Source: UBA7236 sp964638865 (lineage in GTDB: Bacteria > Bacteroidota > Bacteroidia > Chitinophagales > BACL12). Taken from it: 21,082 bases of DNA. Location: positions 1 through 21,082 of the forward strand of contig CAZXBG010000066.1 in assembly GCA_964638865.1 (NCBI GenBank), read 5' to 3'. Shown one piece after another: positions 8,596 through 18,011 of this stretch. Under the pieces are notes generated by a model. That model ran no database searches and had not been told where the DNA came from. It saw only the letters and a list, made by a program, of their open reading frames with translations. The first letter of the stretch is position 1. The number at the start of each line of letters is the position of its first letter. A program made the translations under genes and the position numbers.

Positions 8596-10014
8596 TCATA
8601 ATTGTCGGAGTACCCAATCCTTCATTAAAAATTTGCTTTCGTTTACTTCCTTTCTAACTTTAGCAGCTTTTTTTTGATCAGGGTCTAGTTTTAATTTAAT
8701 TAAAAGACTTGTAAAATTACAAAATGTAATCCCCGATTTACGAATTTCAACTTCAATGGATTCAGTATTATAATTTATAAAATGTTTAAAGCTGTCAATA
8801 TAGGATGACAAAGTTTGATATTCGCCATTTTGAAAATAGATCATGACCTGTAAACTGCGGATGCTATATTTTATTACTACATTTTCTGTTTCAATCGGCA
8901 ATAAATAATTATGCGCAGTAGTAAGGTCACCCTTATAAAAACTGATCCATGCATAACATAAATTTTGTAAATGGTTCCTTAAGTTTTTTGTGATCTGGGG
9001 CGAATATTTTTCCACCATTTCTTCGGTATACGAAATTTTTCCCAGGGCTAATGAATTTTCAACAATATTGATGAGAGAAGTATATGCAAAATCAGTGTGT
9101 AATTTCCATAAATTATTTTTTATGCGGAACTCATAAATTTCAAACATTTCGTTTCGCCATCCCATTTCTCCTGTTTCTACTTTAAGTGCCAGATAGTCAA
9201 GCAAACCAATAAGGAGATTTGATAATTCATTCACCGGAAGATTTACTTTATTTATAACCAACATTTCTTTCAGATCAAAATAATATTTCTCCTCCATACT
9301 TATGATTAATTTAGTTGTAAGATAATATGCCGTAACAAAATCATCCTTACTCGTAAGTCCATTTTCATAAATTGCAAAATAATGATCAGCTTCGCGGTAA
9401 TTAAATGGTTTTTTTAAATATTTGCTAGCTCTGTAATCATTGAGAATATGAAGAAATAATTTACCCAAAGCAAAATCCACTATTCTTTTTCTTGCTGCTT
9501 CATTCAACATTAATTTTGAAATGCGCTCGTGTTTACTTCGGTTTCTTCTGATCCCCAGTCTAAAAGTATTATCATCTAGCCTTATTCGATGGTTTAATTT
9601 AGCTGGATAAGATAAAAGAGAATTATCAATAACATGAGATAAATTTATTATGTTTTTTTCCGACATTCCGAATAAACCATTTTCTATGAGTATCTCATTC
9701 TTTAATTGCAATATTTCTACCGGCGATCGATGAAATTGTTCCTCCGCTAAAAAATTTAAGGTTACCTCCATCATGTCGGAACATAAATTACGATAGTATG
9801 GAGCATTAAATGATTTACCCGAAACTAAGTAGCATATTTTTTCTTTTTGCGTTTCATTTATCTGAAATTCCGGTGCGTAAACTTTTATTGCCTCCCAAAA
9901 CAGTATTAGCGTAATCTTTTTGTTAAAATAGGGCGAATTTAAATACTCCGTAAAGGATTTAATCTCCTTTTTCGTAAACTTTTGTAATATTTCCTGCAGT
10001 TGAGTATTTTGCAT
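8596..10014 (-). CDS. All-helical cytoplasmic protein of unknown function
   Basis: A 472-residue protein with no signal peptide and no transmembrane helix. It appears alpha-helical throughout, and the mid and late parts (about 180-440) look like tetratricopeptide-type helix pairs, for example LGKLFLHILNDYRASKY and LCYAWISFYKGDLTTAHNYL. The N-terminus, with FTKKEIKSFTEYLNSPYFNKK split across residues 14-34, resembles a poorly studied helical family I recall as frequent in Bacteroidota, with an S.YFNK pattern near residue 30. No catalytic motif is visible. A scaffold or protein-interaction role would be plausible for such a fold but is not shown. A TATCTTTC box lies at 10038-10045 upstream on the minus strand. 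Confidence 0.8.
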   Translation of the reverse strand: MQNTQLQEILQKFTKKEIKSFTEYLNSPYFNKKITLILFWEAIKVYAPEFQINETQKEKICYLVSGKSFNAPYYRNLCSDMMEVTLNFLAEEQFHRSPVEILQLKNEILIENGLFGMSEKNIINLSHVIDNSLLSYPAKLNHRIRLDDNTFRLGIRRNRSKHERISKLMLNEAARKRIVDFALGKLFLHILNDYRASKYLKKPFNYREADHYFAIYENGLTSKDDFVTAYYLTTKLIISMEEKYYFDLKEMLVINKVNLPVNELSNLLIGLLDYLALKVETGEMGWRNEMFEIYEFRIKNNLWKLHTDFAYTSLINIVENSLALGKISYTEEMVEKYSPQITKNLRNHLQNLCYAWISFYKGDLTTAHNYLLPIETENVVIKYSIRSLQVMIYFQNGEYQTLSSYIDSFKHFINYNTESIEVEIRKSGITFCNFTSLLIKLKLDPDQKKAAKVRKEVNESKFLMKDWVLRQL

Positions 10015-10117
10015 ATACGAATATAGGAAGTTTTTTGGAAAGATAGAAAAATTTATAATTTGTTAATGTTGATTTGATTTCATCATCCGGCATTTGCTGA
10101 ATTCCCGGTTTTGGCTA

Positions 10118-10146
10118 GGGTTGGGTTTTTGTTTGGGTTAAAAGGG
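10118..10146 (+). other. G-quadruplex-capable tract in an intergenic region
   Basis: Four GGG runs (10118-10120, 10123-10125, 10135-10137, 10144-10146) are separated by loops of 2, 9 and 6 nt on the plus strand. This falls just outside the strict 1-7 nt loop rule because of the 9-nt loop. It lies in the 247-bp gap between the divergently transcribed helical-protein gene and the propeller gene. The rest of that gap is AT-rich, has a small TGCT-GAAA-AGCA hairpin near 10154, and contains no clear promoter or gene. Confidence 0.5.
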
Positions 10147-10261
10147 TTTAAAATGCTGAAAAGCAAGAAAGGTTGCTCTGCATGGTAAATCTAACGTTGT
10201 TCCAAACTTCCCTTGTTAATTCTCCATTCCTTCTGCAATCCCCATTTATTCTCTTTGATTT

Positions 10262-11932
10262 ATGATTAAAATATCACTTAATTTGTGCTGTAAAACTCTA
10301 AACAAAGTATATGAAAAAATGCTTATTATTCTACTCTCAGTTCTCAGTGTATTGCAAGCTCAGCCCGTATTAGAGCTGGTTGAAGACATTAATCCGGGTG
10401 AACAAAATAGCGACCCGGGCTTGTTCGTAGAAATAATCGGTATAGTGTTTTTCCAGGCTTATGACGGTTTAAATGGAATTGAATTGTGGCGAACAGACGC
10501 TACAGAGGCAGGAACCTCTAGGGTAAAAAACATAGGTGCCGGCGCCGCGTCAATGTGCGAATTGGTTTGGGGTTGCGGAAACGAATATAGCGTTATGAAT
10601 AACATTTTATATTTTAGAGCTACAGATAATATACATGGTGCCGAAATTTGGAGAAGCGACGGAGCTGAAGCGGGAACTTATATGCTTAAGGACATAAACC
10701 CGGGTATTAGTGATTGTTCCAATTCTTTTTTTATGTCGGGGCAATATTTTGCTGTTATGGATGATATTTTATATTTCGCTGCAGATGGTGGTGGAAACAA
10801 TATTGAACTTTGGAGAAGTGATGGAACAGAGGCCGGAACTTATTTAGTAAAAGATTTTGCCGTTGGAGGGAGCAGTGTTCCTGAATTTATTACTGCAATC
10901 GATAACAATATTTATTTCAGATGTATAAATGGAGCCGGAGAATCTGAATTATGGAAAAGTGATGGGACAGAAGCAGGATCGGTGTTATTAAAACAAATGT
11001 GGGTTATCGCTAAAGAATACAAGAACATGTTTATGGAATTTGAAGGTTATATTTATTTTGCCGGAGATGATGATGATGCCTATGATCAGGAATTGTGGCG
11101 AACAGATGGAACTCCATCGGGAACTGAATTATTTATGAATGTGAATCCATTTGCCGGTGATGGATCGGAACCGCATCAATTTTTTATTTTAAATGAAAAA
11201 TTATTTTTTTTAGCGGATGATGGTGCCGATGAATTTATTTTCACAAGCGATGGTACAATTCCGGGCACACAAAAATTATTAGACGAAAATGGAGATTCCT
11301 TTACACCAAACAATTATGAGTTTCTTAAATCGGAAAACAAAATTTATTTTGCTGCCGATAATGAAGATGATAATAGTGGAATTTGGATCACTGATGGCAC
11401 CAAGGCAGGCACAAGATTTTTATCTGATATTGAATCAGGGGCATTTAATGCAAACGGTGCAGCGGTTGTGAGTGGAAATAATATTGTTTATCAGGGATAT
11501 GACGAATCATTCGGTTGTACCACCGTTTTTCAAAGTAACGGAACCGAAGACGGAACCTTTCAGATATTAGATTACGACGAGTTGACTTATCCTTATTCAA
11601 TGATCACCTATAATGGAAAAGTGTTACTCAATGGCAATGCAGATGCAGTTGGAGCTGAACTTTGGATGTTGGAAACGGAGTTTAATGTGGATGTGGTTGA
11701 ACCGGATGATTCCGGATTTCAGATTTACCCTAATCCTGCAAATGACTATGTAGTAATAAAACAAAATACAGTAGGCGGCATGGAAAATATTATGATTATT
11801 AATGCTTTAGGCCAAATTGTTTTACAATCTAAAACATTATCAGAACAGCATAACCTTAATATTAAAGATCTCGACCCGGGAATATACGTCATCATATCAG
11901 AAACATTCACGCAAAAATTAATCGTTAAATAA
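10262..11932 (+). CDS. T9SS-secreted beta-propeller protein with ELWRSDGTEAGT repeats
   Basis: Up to 556 residues. About nine repeats spaced roughly 50 residues apart centre on the motif ELW+SDGTEAGT, at residues near 76, 130, 184, 231, 279, 328, 375, 423 and 468; each repeat has a following LYF.A strand. This is a propeller-like pattern seen in secreted Bacteroidota proteins. Residues 487-556 are a T9SS sorting domain (IYPNPANDYVVI, then LDPGIYVII, ending QKLIVK). The start is unclear. From 10262 the protein has a 19-residue basic lead before MLIILLSVLSVLQAQ; from 10319 the hydrophobic stretch has no basic n-region. An ATG at 10311 followed by six As is one A short of encoding MKKMLIILLSVLSVLQAQ, a normal signal peptide. 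Ligand unknown. Confidence 0.85.
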   Translation: MIKISLNLCCKTLNKVYEKMLIILLSVLSVLQAQPVLELVEDINPGEQNSDPGLFVEIIGIVFFQAYDGLNGIELWRTDATEAGTSRVKNIGAGAASMCELVWGCGNEYSVMNNILYFRATDNIHGAEIWRSDGAEAGTYMLKDINPGISDCSNSFFMSGQYFAVMDDILYFAADGGGNNIELWRSDGTEAGTYLVKDFAVGGSSVPEFITAIDNNIYFRCINGAGESELWKSDGTEAGSVLLKQMWVIAKEYKNMFMEFEGYIYFAGDDDDAYDQELWRTDGTPSGTELFMNVNPFAGDGSEPHQFFILNEKLFFLADDGADEFIFTSDGTIPGTQKLLDENGDSFTPNNYEFLKSENKIYFAADNEDDNSGIWITDGTKAGTRFLSDIESGAFNANGAAVVSGNNIVYQGYDESFGCTTVFQSNGTEDGTFQILDYDELTYPYSMITYNGKVLLNGNADAVGAELWMLETEFNVDVVEPDDSGFQIYPNPANDYVVIKQNTVGGMENIMIINALGQIVLQSKTLSEQHNLNIKDLDPGIYVIISETFTQKLIVK

Positions 11933-12006
11933 TAATGATTTTGTTAAGATAAACAGTTAGTTTAAATTATACACTAACATCCCTATCGCAATAAATGTAA
12001 AAATAT

Positions 12007-13014
12007 TTATAACTTGATAAAATTTCCGTTAAATACACCTTTTGCATTTATTACTTTGATTAAATATTTGCCTGTAGAATAATTTCCTAACGAAAGCAAG
12101 TATTTATTTTCAAACGTTGTATTTAAACACATTTTACCTGTCAGATCATATACAAGTAAGGTGTTTTCCAAATAATCTGAACTTTCAATTGACAGATTAT
12201 TATTAAAAACAGGGTTCGGAAAAATGTTTATGGAAATGGATTCATTTATACTTCCAATTGAAGTAGGTGCTATCAAAGAATCTGCAAAAAATGCTGAAGA
12301 AGCTGCCTGTATCACTGCTTTAGAGCTGGTTTCCTGTAATATCGCTAAAGTATAAATCCGATCATTTTGCCAATTTGTTTCTAATACTGCACTCGTTGAA
12401 AAAATCAGGGAGTCACCAACTTCTGCCGGTATATTAACTACCAAACCCTCTGTTGCAAACAGCGACTTTCTGAATACATCATAATGCTGATCCTCACCAT
12501 TTGGACTGCTATAAAATACAGTATCTTCGGCAAGTGCTACAAATAACAATAATTCTCCTAAGGTGTTTGCCTGTTCCGTTTTAATAATAATATTGCTTTT
12601 GATAGAATCATCATTAAATTTAATTTGCTCAAAGCGAATACTGACAGCTGAAAATTCACCTTCAAATGGGTCGAATAACATTTCATCACTATAATCCTCA
12701 GCCGGCGATATTACCGCTCCCTGAATGACTAACCTTGGAGTTCCGCCATATATTCCGTAGAAATTGGTGCGAGCATCATTTTCTTCCACATTATTCTGAT
12801 TTAGCAAACAAGAACTATAAGGAGAACTTGGATGAATTGCCAGATGTAAAATATCTTCCTGGTTACTCAAGTTGTCATAAAATCCGGGGTTCTTTGATGC
12901 GCAGATACTGCAGACAGAATTTGTGAAGTGTTCAACCACAATTTTTTTTGCCACCTGCGGAAATGCTGTAGATATAGTTGTTGCAAGAAATATTGGTATA
13001 AATATGAATTTCAT
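12007..13014 (-). CDS. Omp28-like thioredoxin-fold protein with T9SS sorting domain
   Basis: A 335-residue secreted protein. The signal peptide is residues 1-19 (ending TAFP). It is followed by VVEHFTNSVCSICASKNP, where C35-x-x-C38 sits at the position of a thioredoxin active site; this start is typical of the Omp28-like family. The middle (about 60-255) fits the rest of that fold: a possible cis-Pro loop GIYGGTPRLVIQG, then a beta-rich region. Residues from about 260 to 335 form a T9SS sorting domain (INIFPNPV, YSTGKYLIKV, ending NFIKL). A redox or disulfide role outside the cell is possible, but Omp28 members are not known to be enzymes. It converges on the propeller gene across 74 bp. Confidence 0.85.
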   Translation of the reverse strand: MKFIFIPIFLATTISTAFPQVAKKIVVEHFTNSVCSICASKNPGFYDNLSNQEDILHLAIHPSSPYSSCLLNQNNVEENDARTNFYGIYGGTPRLVIQGAVISPAEDYSDEMLFDPFEGEFSAVSIRFEQIKFNDDSIKSNIIIKTEQANTLGELLLFVALAEDTVFYSSPNGEDQHYDVFRKSLFATEGLVVNIPAEVGDSLIFSTSAVLETNWQNDRIYTLAILQETSSKAVIQAASSAFFADSLIAPTSIGSINESISINIFPNPVFNNNLSIESSDYLENTLLVYDLTGKMCLNTTFENKYLLSLGNYSTGKYLIKVINAKGVFNGNFIKL

Positions 13015-13273
13015 AATATCGGATTTTTAAATGTTTGGTTCCAACTACGTAAAAAGTGCACGCATAGTTCTTTAAAAGAATTGACTTACGCTTTTACCGA
13101 GTCATTTTAAACTCATTTTACATCAAATTATGAAATTTCGTTTGGTTTTTTCCTTTCACCATGCAGATTGAGATTTGGCAAAAAAAGTTGCTACAATGCA
13201 AAAATTTTCTCTTTCTCAAACTATCAGATTTGTTTTCTTTTTGCATCATCAATTTAACCTAAAAAAAACTATT

Positions 13274-14773
13274 ATGAAGAATCGAATCTTTTTACTTTCG
13301 TTCGCTCTTATTTGCGGATTAATTCAATTAAGTGCTCAAACAAATACATTTCCCACATCAGGAAGTGTTGGAATAGGAACGCTAACCCCAAATGCATCAG
13401 CAGCAATTGATGTGGTATCTACCTCACAGGGATTACTGGCGCCTCGCATGACAAAGGTGCAACGCGACGCAATTGTATCACCTGCAACAGGCCTACTGGT
13501 TTTCCAAACAAACTCTACTCCCGGATTTTATTATTATTCCGGAGCTGCATGGACGGCCATTTCAAGCAAAGGTGCTAATACGAGTTTATCAAATTTAGTG
13601 TCTACTGCAATTAATTTATCGCTGTTACCAAATGCAACAGGATCTCTTGATCTTGGAAGCAGTACTTTTCGTTGGGATGAAGGTTATATCAACACACTTC
13701 GTTTTTCTGACGGAACATCCATGACAACTGCTGCTGTTGGCGGCGGAGGTGGAGTTGGTGGAAGCGGAACAACCAATTATCTTCCAAAATTTACAGGAAC
13801 AACAACGCTTGGAAATTCCTCCATTTATGAAACCGCAAGTCAAATCGGAATTGGCACAACTTCTCCATCCTATAAAGTGGATGTTAGAACAACCGGAACT
13901 ACCACTTTAATGAATCTTTCAAAGGCTTGGGTTGGATCAGGAACAACTAATTTTCCGCTGCTTCAGGTAAGTAATACTTATACTTTTGGATATGGTACCG
14001 GTGTTTCAGGCAGTGGTGGCCAAACAGGTGTAAAAGGAACTGCTTCCAATGGCGATCAAACCGGATATGGAATTTATGGACTTGGATTTGGCGCTTCAGG
14101 CAATACTTACGGTGTTTATGGAACAGCATCAACAACTGCGGGTACTTCTTATGGAGTTTACGGAACTGTAACTGCAGGTTCAGGTTGGGCAGGATATTTT
14201 GATGGCAAAGGATATTTCAGCGGTAATTTGGGTTTAGGAATAACTTCAGCAGCCACCAGATTACAAATTGATGGAGGAACAGATGCGGGACTTGCTTCAG
14301 GCGGATTTATAACGAATGGATTAACCACATCAACAAATCTTGTAATAGACAATAATGAGATAATGGCAAGATATAATGGCGGAACCTCTACACTTTATCT
14401 CAATAATGATGGTGGAAATATAAGCATGTGTTATTCAAGTGGTAATGTTATGATAGGTGCTTCAGTTCCTGCAACCGGATATTTATTCAGTGTCGATGGC
14501 AAAATAATGTGTGAGGAATTAAAAGTACAAATGAGTGAAAGTTGGCCTGATTATGTTTTTGCCGACGATTATAAATTGCCTTCTCTTTATGAATTGGAAG
14601 CATCTATAAAATTAAATAAACATTTACCCGGAATTCCTTCTGCAAAAGAAGTGGAAGCCAATGGATTTGAAGTTGGAGCAATGCAAGCAAATATGATGGA
14701 AAAAATAGAGGAACTCACCTTGTACATCATCGAATTGCAAAAACAAATTGACCAATTAAAAGATCAGCAATAA
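13274..14773 (+). CDS. Secreted tail-fibre-like surface protein
   Basis: The start at 13274 (MKNRIFLLSFALICGLIQLSAQ) gives a signal peptide and 499 residues; an upstream in-frame ATG at 13175 adds 33 residues that would hide it. The body is low-complexity and rich in Gly, Thr and Ser, with fibre-like patterns such as VGIGTLTPNASAAIDVVS, NYLPKFTGTTTLGNSS, a second GIGTTSPSYKVDV, and GVYGTAST/YGVYGT repeats. The C-terminal 77 residues (DYVFADDYKLPSL, KHLPGIPSAKEVE, then a coiled coil MMEKIEELTLYIIELQKQ) form a module I recall from many Bacteroidota fibre-like proteins, resembling the end of phage tail fibres; it probably drives trimerisation. No T9SS sorting domain is present. A metalloprotease gene follows after 28 bp. 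Confidence 0.85.
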   Translation: MKNRIFLLSFALICGLIQLSAQTNTFPTSGSVGIGTLTPNASAAIDVVSTSQGLLAPRMTKVQRDAIVSPATGLLVFQTNSTPGFYYYSGAAWTAISSKGANTSLSNLVSTAINLSLLPNATGSLDLGSSTFRWDEGYINTLRFSDGTSMTTAAVGGGGGVGGSGTTNYLPKFTGTTTLGNSSIYETASQIGIGTTSPSYKVDVRTTGTTTLMNLSKAWVGSGTTNFPLLQVSNTYTFGYGTGVSGSGGQTGVKGTASNGDQTGYGIYGLGFGASGNTYGVYGTASTTAGTSYGVYGTVTAGSGWAGYFDGKGYFSGNLGLGITSAATRLQIDGGTDAGLASGGFITNGLTTSTNLVIDNNEIMARYNGGTSTLYLNNDGGNISMCYSSGNVMIGASVPATGYLFSVDGKIMCEELKVQMSESWPDYVFADDYKLPSLYELEASIKLNKHLPGIPSAKEVEANGFEVGAMQANMMEKIEELTLYIIELQKQIDQLKDQQ

Positions 14774-14801
14774 TTTGATTTCATTCTTAAAACTTTATCT
14801 T

Positions 14802-17108
14802 ATGAAAAAGTTATTTATAATAGGATGTGTTTTGTTGATCTGTAACATCACCTCAACAAAAGCACAGAATGTAACCAGGGAAGATCTGCAGAATAAAAAA
14901 TTCAGCATCTATCTTCATCCCGAAAGTGCTCCGGGTTGGATACAATTCAGAAAAGATGCTCCCTATACGGCGGATGCAGTTTTTAATCAACAACCTGACC
15001 TGTTTGGCCTGAAGGCAGGTGATGAAATGCGTTTATTAAAAACTAACATCGATGCAGCAGGAAATAAACACTATAAATATGCACAATTTTACCAGGGAAT
15101 TCGTGTGGAGGGAATAGAACACATTACCCACGAAAGAAATGGAAAAATTCATCTTGCAAATGGTGATTTTGTGAACGGTCTGCAGTTAAATGTTAGTCCG
15201 AATATTACAGCAGAACGCGCAATTGAAATTGCACTCGCAAATAAACCTGCAGAAAAATACATGTGGCAGGACGCCGAAAAAGAAGCTGCTTTCAAACAAA
15301 AAGAGAAAGATGTAAATGCAACACTATATCCTACACCCGAATTGCTAATCGTAAAAAAAGATGTAAGGGGTGAAAAGAATGCTGATAATTATGTGTTAGC
15401 TTATCGAATGTATATTTTTGCTATACTGCCATATATTGCCGAATATGTTTATGTTGATGCGCACACCGGCGAAATTATCAGAACAAAAAGTCTTGATGTA
15501 ACATGCAATCCTACTACTGTTGGAACAACCTTTAATGGCGATCAGTCAGCTAATACAGATTATAGAACGGAAGATTGTGGAAGTGGTGGCGATGAAGTAA
15601 CTGATTATTTTTCCATTGACGATTGTAATCCTTCAACTGAAATAAGAAGTTATTATTCTGCAGGTTTTGGCACTTGGGATTATGGTGAAGACTGGTTATT
15701 ATGCGATGAGGATAATACATGGGAAACGTGGGTAAGTGAGACTAACAGAATGGTACTTACAACACTGTGGTCTGCTAAAAGAGCATATACTTATTATGTA
15801 AACGTGCATGGACATTATAGCTTTGACGGAAGCGACGGATTAATTGATTGTTTTAATAATAAAACATATTTTGACGATGACGATAATGCCTATTGTACAA
15901 ACGCAAATTATACAAATATTCTCGATAATATTTCTTTCGGCAGCGGAAATGATTGTGAAGCCGGATCACCAGATGATTATAATACACTCGACATTGTGGG
16001 TCACGAATACACTCATGGCGTAATTGAATATGCGCATTTTGATGCATTGGATTATTCAGAAGAAAGTGGTGCATTAAACGAATCGTTTGCTGATATTTTT
16101 GGGGAAATGGTGGAATTTTATGTGGAAGCAGATTCCCTCAGCTGGTTAATGGCTGAAGACAGAGGAACACTTCGTTCTTTATCTGATCCAAATGATTATG
16201 GTGATCCTGATACGTATTTTGGGGATAATTGGGCAAGTTTGGATGGTGATGATTACGGTGGTGTTCATACAAACAGCGGTGTTCAAAATTATATGTTTTA
16301 TTTGTTGAGTGAAGGTGGTGAAGGAACAAATGATCATGGTGTAGATTATTTCGTGGAAGGAATTGGTTACGACCATGCACGTGATATCGCATGGCAGGCT
16401 ATGATGAATTATTTAAATAGCGATGATGGATATTTAATAGCAAGAAATGCATGGATACAATCTGCAATTGATCTGTTCGGAAGTTGTTCGCAGGAGGTAA
16501 TTTCTGTTGGACAGGCATTTCAGGCAGTTGGAGTTACCTATTATACCAGTTATGATCTTGCAGCACTTTGTGGTACCTACACTTTTTCAGGATACCTAGA
16601 TGCCACTTACGGAATAGAAAATTCAAGTCTGTTTTTTGGGGCATTTATTGGTGATTGTACTACTACTATTAATTCAACTGCTATCGTAACTTTGGAATCA
16701 GGATATTATGTGAATCTAAATCCGGGATTTGAAGCTAAAGCGGGTTGTACATTTGTTGCAATGATTGATGAGTGCGAAATAAGTGAATATAACCCCGATG
16801 ATCTGAGAATGGTTTCTGAACAATCAACTGAAATGCAAACAGAATTTGTTTCATCCATCGATTTATACCCAAATCCTGCTAATACTTCCATTACCATTGA
16901 ACTCGACCTTGAGTCAGGTTCATCAGTTAATATCAGTTTATTCGATATTTCCGGAAGAGAGATAGCAATTTGGAAACAAAATGAAATATTGGATGCAGGA
17001 AATCATCAATTGGAATTTAATACCGCTGAGCTGGTGTCAGGAATTTATTTCTGCTCCATTAAAACAGGAGATGCGCTTTTTGCAAACAAATTTGTAGTGC
17101 AACACTGA
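14802..17108 (+). CDS. M4 thermolysin-like metalloprotease with T9SS sorting domain
   Basis: The start at 14802 gives a signal peptide (MKKLFIIGCVLLICNITSTKA) and 768 residues. An FTP/PepSY-type propeptide covers about residues 30-230. The M4 catalytic domain has HEYTH (H401, E402, H405), the third zinc ligand E427 in GALNESFAD, and the catalytic H489 in YGGVHTNSG. About 610-670 is a 3-coathanger-stack-type beta region (SGYYVNLNPGFEAKAGCTF). The last 75 residues are a T9SS sorting domain (LYPNPANTSITIE, VSGIYFCSIK, NKFVVQH). The enzyme should be made as a zymogen and act outside the cell. It probably shares a transcript with the fibre-like gene 28 bp upstream; a terminator follows. Confidence 0.93.
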   Translation: MKKLFIIGCVLLICNITSTKAQNVTREDLQNKKFSIYLHPESAPGWIQFRKDAPYTADAVFNQQPDLFGLKAGDEMRLLKTNIDAAGNKHYKYAQFYQGIRVEGIEHITHERNGKIHLANGDFVNGLQLNVSPNITAERAIEIALANKPAEKYMWQDAEKEAAFKQKEKDVNATLYPTPELLIVKKDVRGEKNADNYVLAYRMYIFAILPYIAEYVYVDAHTGEIIRTKSLDVTCNPTTVGTTFNGDQSANTDYRTEDCGSGGDEVTDYFSIDDCNPSTEIRSYYSAGFGTWDYGEDWLLCDEDNTWETWVSETNRMVLTTLWSAKRAYTYYVNVHGHYSFDGSDGLIDCFNNKTYFDDDDNAYCTNANYTNILDNISFGSGNDCEAGSPDDYNTLDIVGHEYTHGVIEYAHFDALDYSEESGALNESFADIFGEMVEFYVEADSLSWLMAEDRGTLRSLSDPNDYGDPDTYFGDNWASLDGDDYGGVHTNSGVQNYMFYLLSEGGEGTNDHGVDYFVEGIGYDHARDIAWQAMMNYLNSDDGYLIARNAWIQSAIDLFGSCSQEVISVGQAFQAVGVTYYTSYDLAALCGTYTFSGYLDATYGIENSSLFFGAFIGDCTTTINSTAIVTLESGYYVNLNPGFEAKAGCTFVAMIDECEISEYNPDDLRMVSEQSTEMQTEFVSSIDLYPNPANTSITIELDLESGSSVNISLFDISGREIAIWKQNEILDAGNHQLEFNTAELVSGIYFCSIKTGDALFANKFVVQH

Positions 17109-17151
17109 TATTACACAAATGATCATCCGCTGAAAAGTAGATAGGTTTGAA

Positions 17152-17184
17152 AACCTGCCTTGGTAAAACGAGGTGGGTTTTTTT
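17152..17184 (+). terminator. Rho-independent terminator after the M4 protease gene
   Basis: AACCTGCCT (17152-17160) pairs with AGGTGGGTT (17171-17179), nine pairs including two G-U, with a 10-nt loop. Seven Ts follow from 17178. It lies 44 bp past the protease stop codon and closes the fibre-protease unit. Confidence 0.78.
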
Positions 17185-17222
17185 GTTATTTTAATATTAT
17201 TAAATTATAAAAAATAATAAAT

Positions 17223-18004
17223 TTAAAATTTTCTTGTAATACCAATAGCAATGTAATTGGTCCTGTATTCCATGTAATCAGCATTTACATTTGTGGAAAA
17301 TTGATTTACAAATGAACCATTTAATGATAATTGCCAGTTTTCGTCATTAAGGCTTAATGATGTAAATGGTTGCCAGGTAGCGATATAAGCAGAAGGCTTT
17401 TCGTAGGTTTGTGAATACATAAATATGGAATTTCCGGCAAGATTTGTATAGGAATAAGAGTCGATAATATAAAAATCGGTGTATTTAGTTGAAGTAACCT
17501 TAACACCTAAATTTATTTTAATAGATTCAACATGCAAACTGATATAGGGTTCGATAAAATTTGAATAATACATTTGATTTGTTGTCCGTAAAATAAATTC
17601 AGTTTCATGATCACGATTAAAGAAATTTTTTACACAATCGCCATCCGGACAATTTTTATCTATATGAAAACCGGTTAAACCACCTCCGGTATAAATACCA
17701 ACGTCAAATACTTCCTGTATGGGTAGTAAAATCCGGCACCAAGTTCGAAACCGGCGTGTGTATTAAGGATTCCAAAATCGCCTGAAAATTCAAAATTAAA
17801 TCTTTTAAATGGCGCCCAGGATGCTTGAATTCCACGTAGAGCAGGGTTGGCTAAAATAGTTACTTCCTTTGTGTATTGTTCTGTAACCGGTGTAAGTGGA
17901 ACTTGCGGAAAATAAGTATACATTTTGCACCCGGATAAAATAGAGATCATACCTATTATGGATAAATTAATATTTCGTAAGAAAGGGGATATAAATTGGG
18001 GCAT
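17223..18004 (-). pseudogene. Lipoprotein/outer-membrane protein gene split by a -1 frameshift
   Basis: The start at 18004 (MPQFISPFLRNINL) leads into a lipoprotein signal peptide with lipobox ILSGC, then a beta-rich domain. The frame runs through FELGAGFYYP and then drifts to a stop at 17675. In the shifted frame translation continues without a stop as IQEVFDVGIYTGGGLTGFH, on through CPDGDCVKNFF, and into the 116-residue open frame ending in GITRKF at 17223. Adding one C to the CCC run (GGG at 17721-17723 on the plus strand) joins both parts into a 260-residue protein. The C-terminal Phe and alternating pattern suggest an outer-membrane beta structure. It starts 7 bp after the upstream lipoprotein gene. 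Whether the lesion is real or a base-call error cannot be settled here. Confidence 0.8.
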
Positions 18005-18011
18005 ACGTTTT

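Noticed and set aside
11956..11978. GTTAGT/ACTAAC inverted repeat between convergent genes as a terminator
   Set aside because: Only six pairs with an 11-nt loop and no T-run on either strand.
13175..13273. N-terminal extension of the fibre-like protein
   Set aside because: It would place 33 residues ahead of a clear signal peptide, so the ATG at 13274 is preferred.
13274..14773. Prophage tail fibre
   Set aside because: It has a Sec signal peptide, no other phage genes nearby, and a C-terminal module common in Bacteroidota surface proteins.
15853..16392. Antisense His-rich open frames opposite the M4 protease gene
   Set aside because: They mirror Asp/Asn-rich codons of the protease; there is no start context, and the sense gene is certain.
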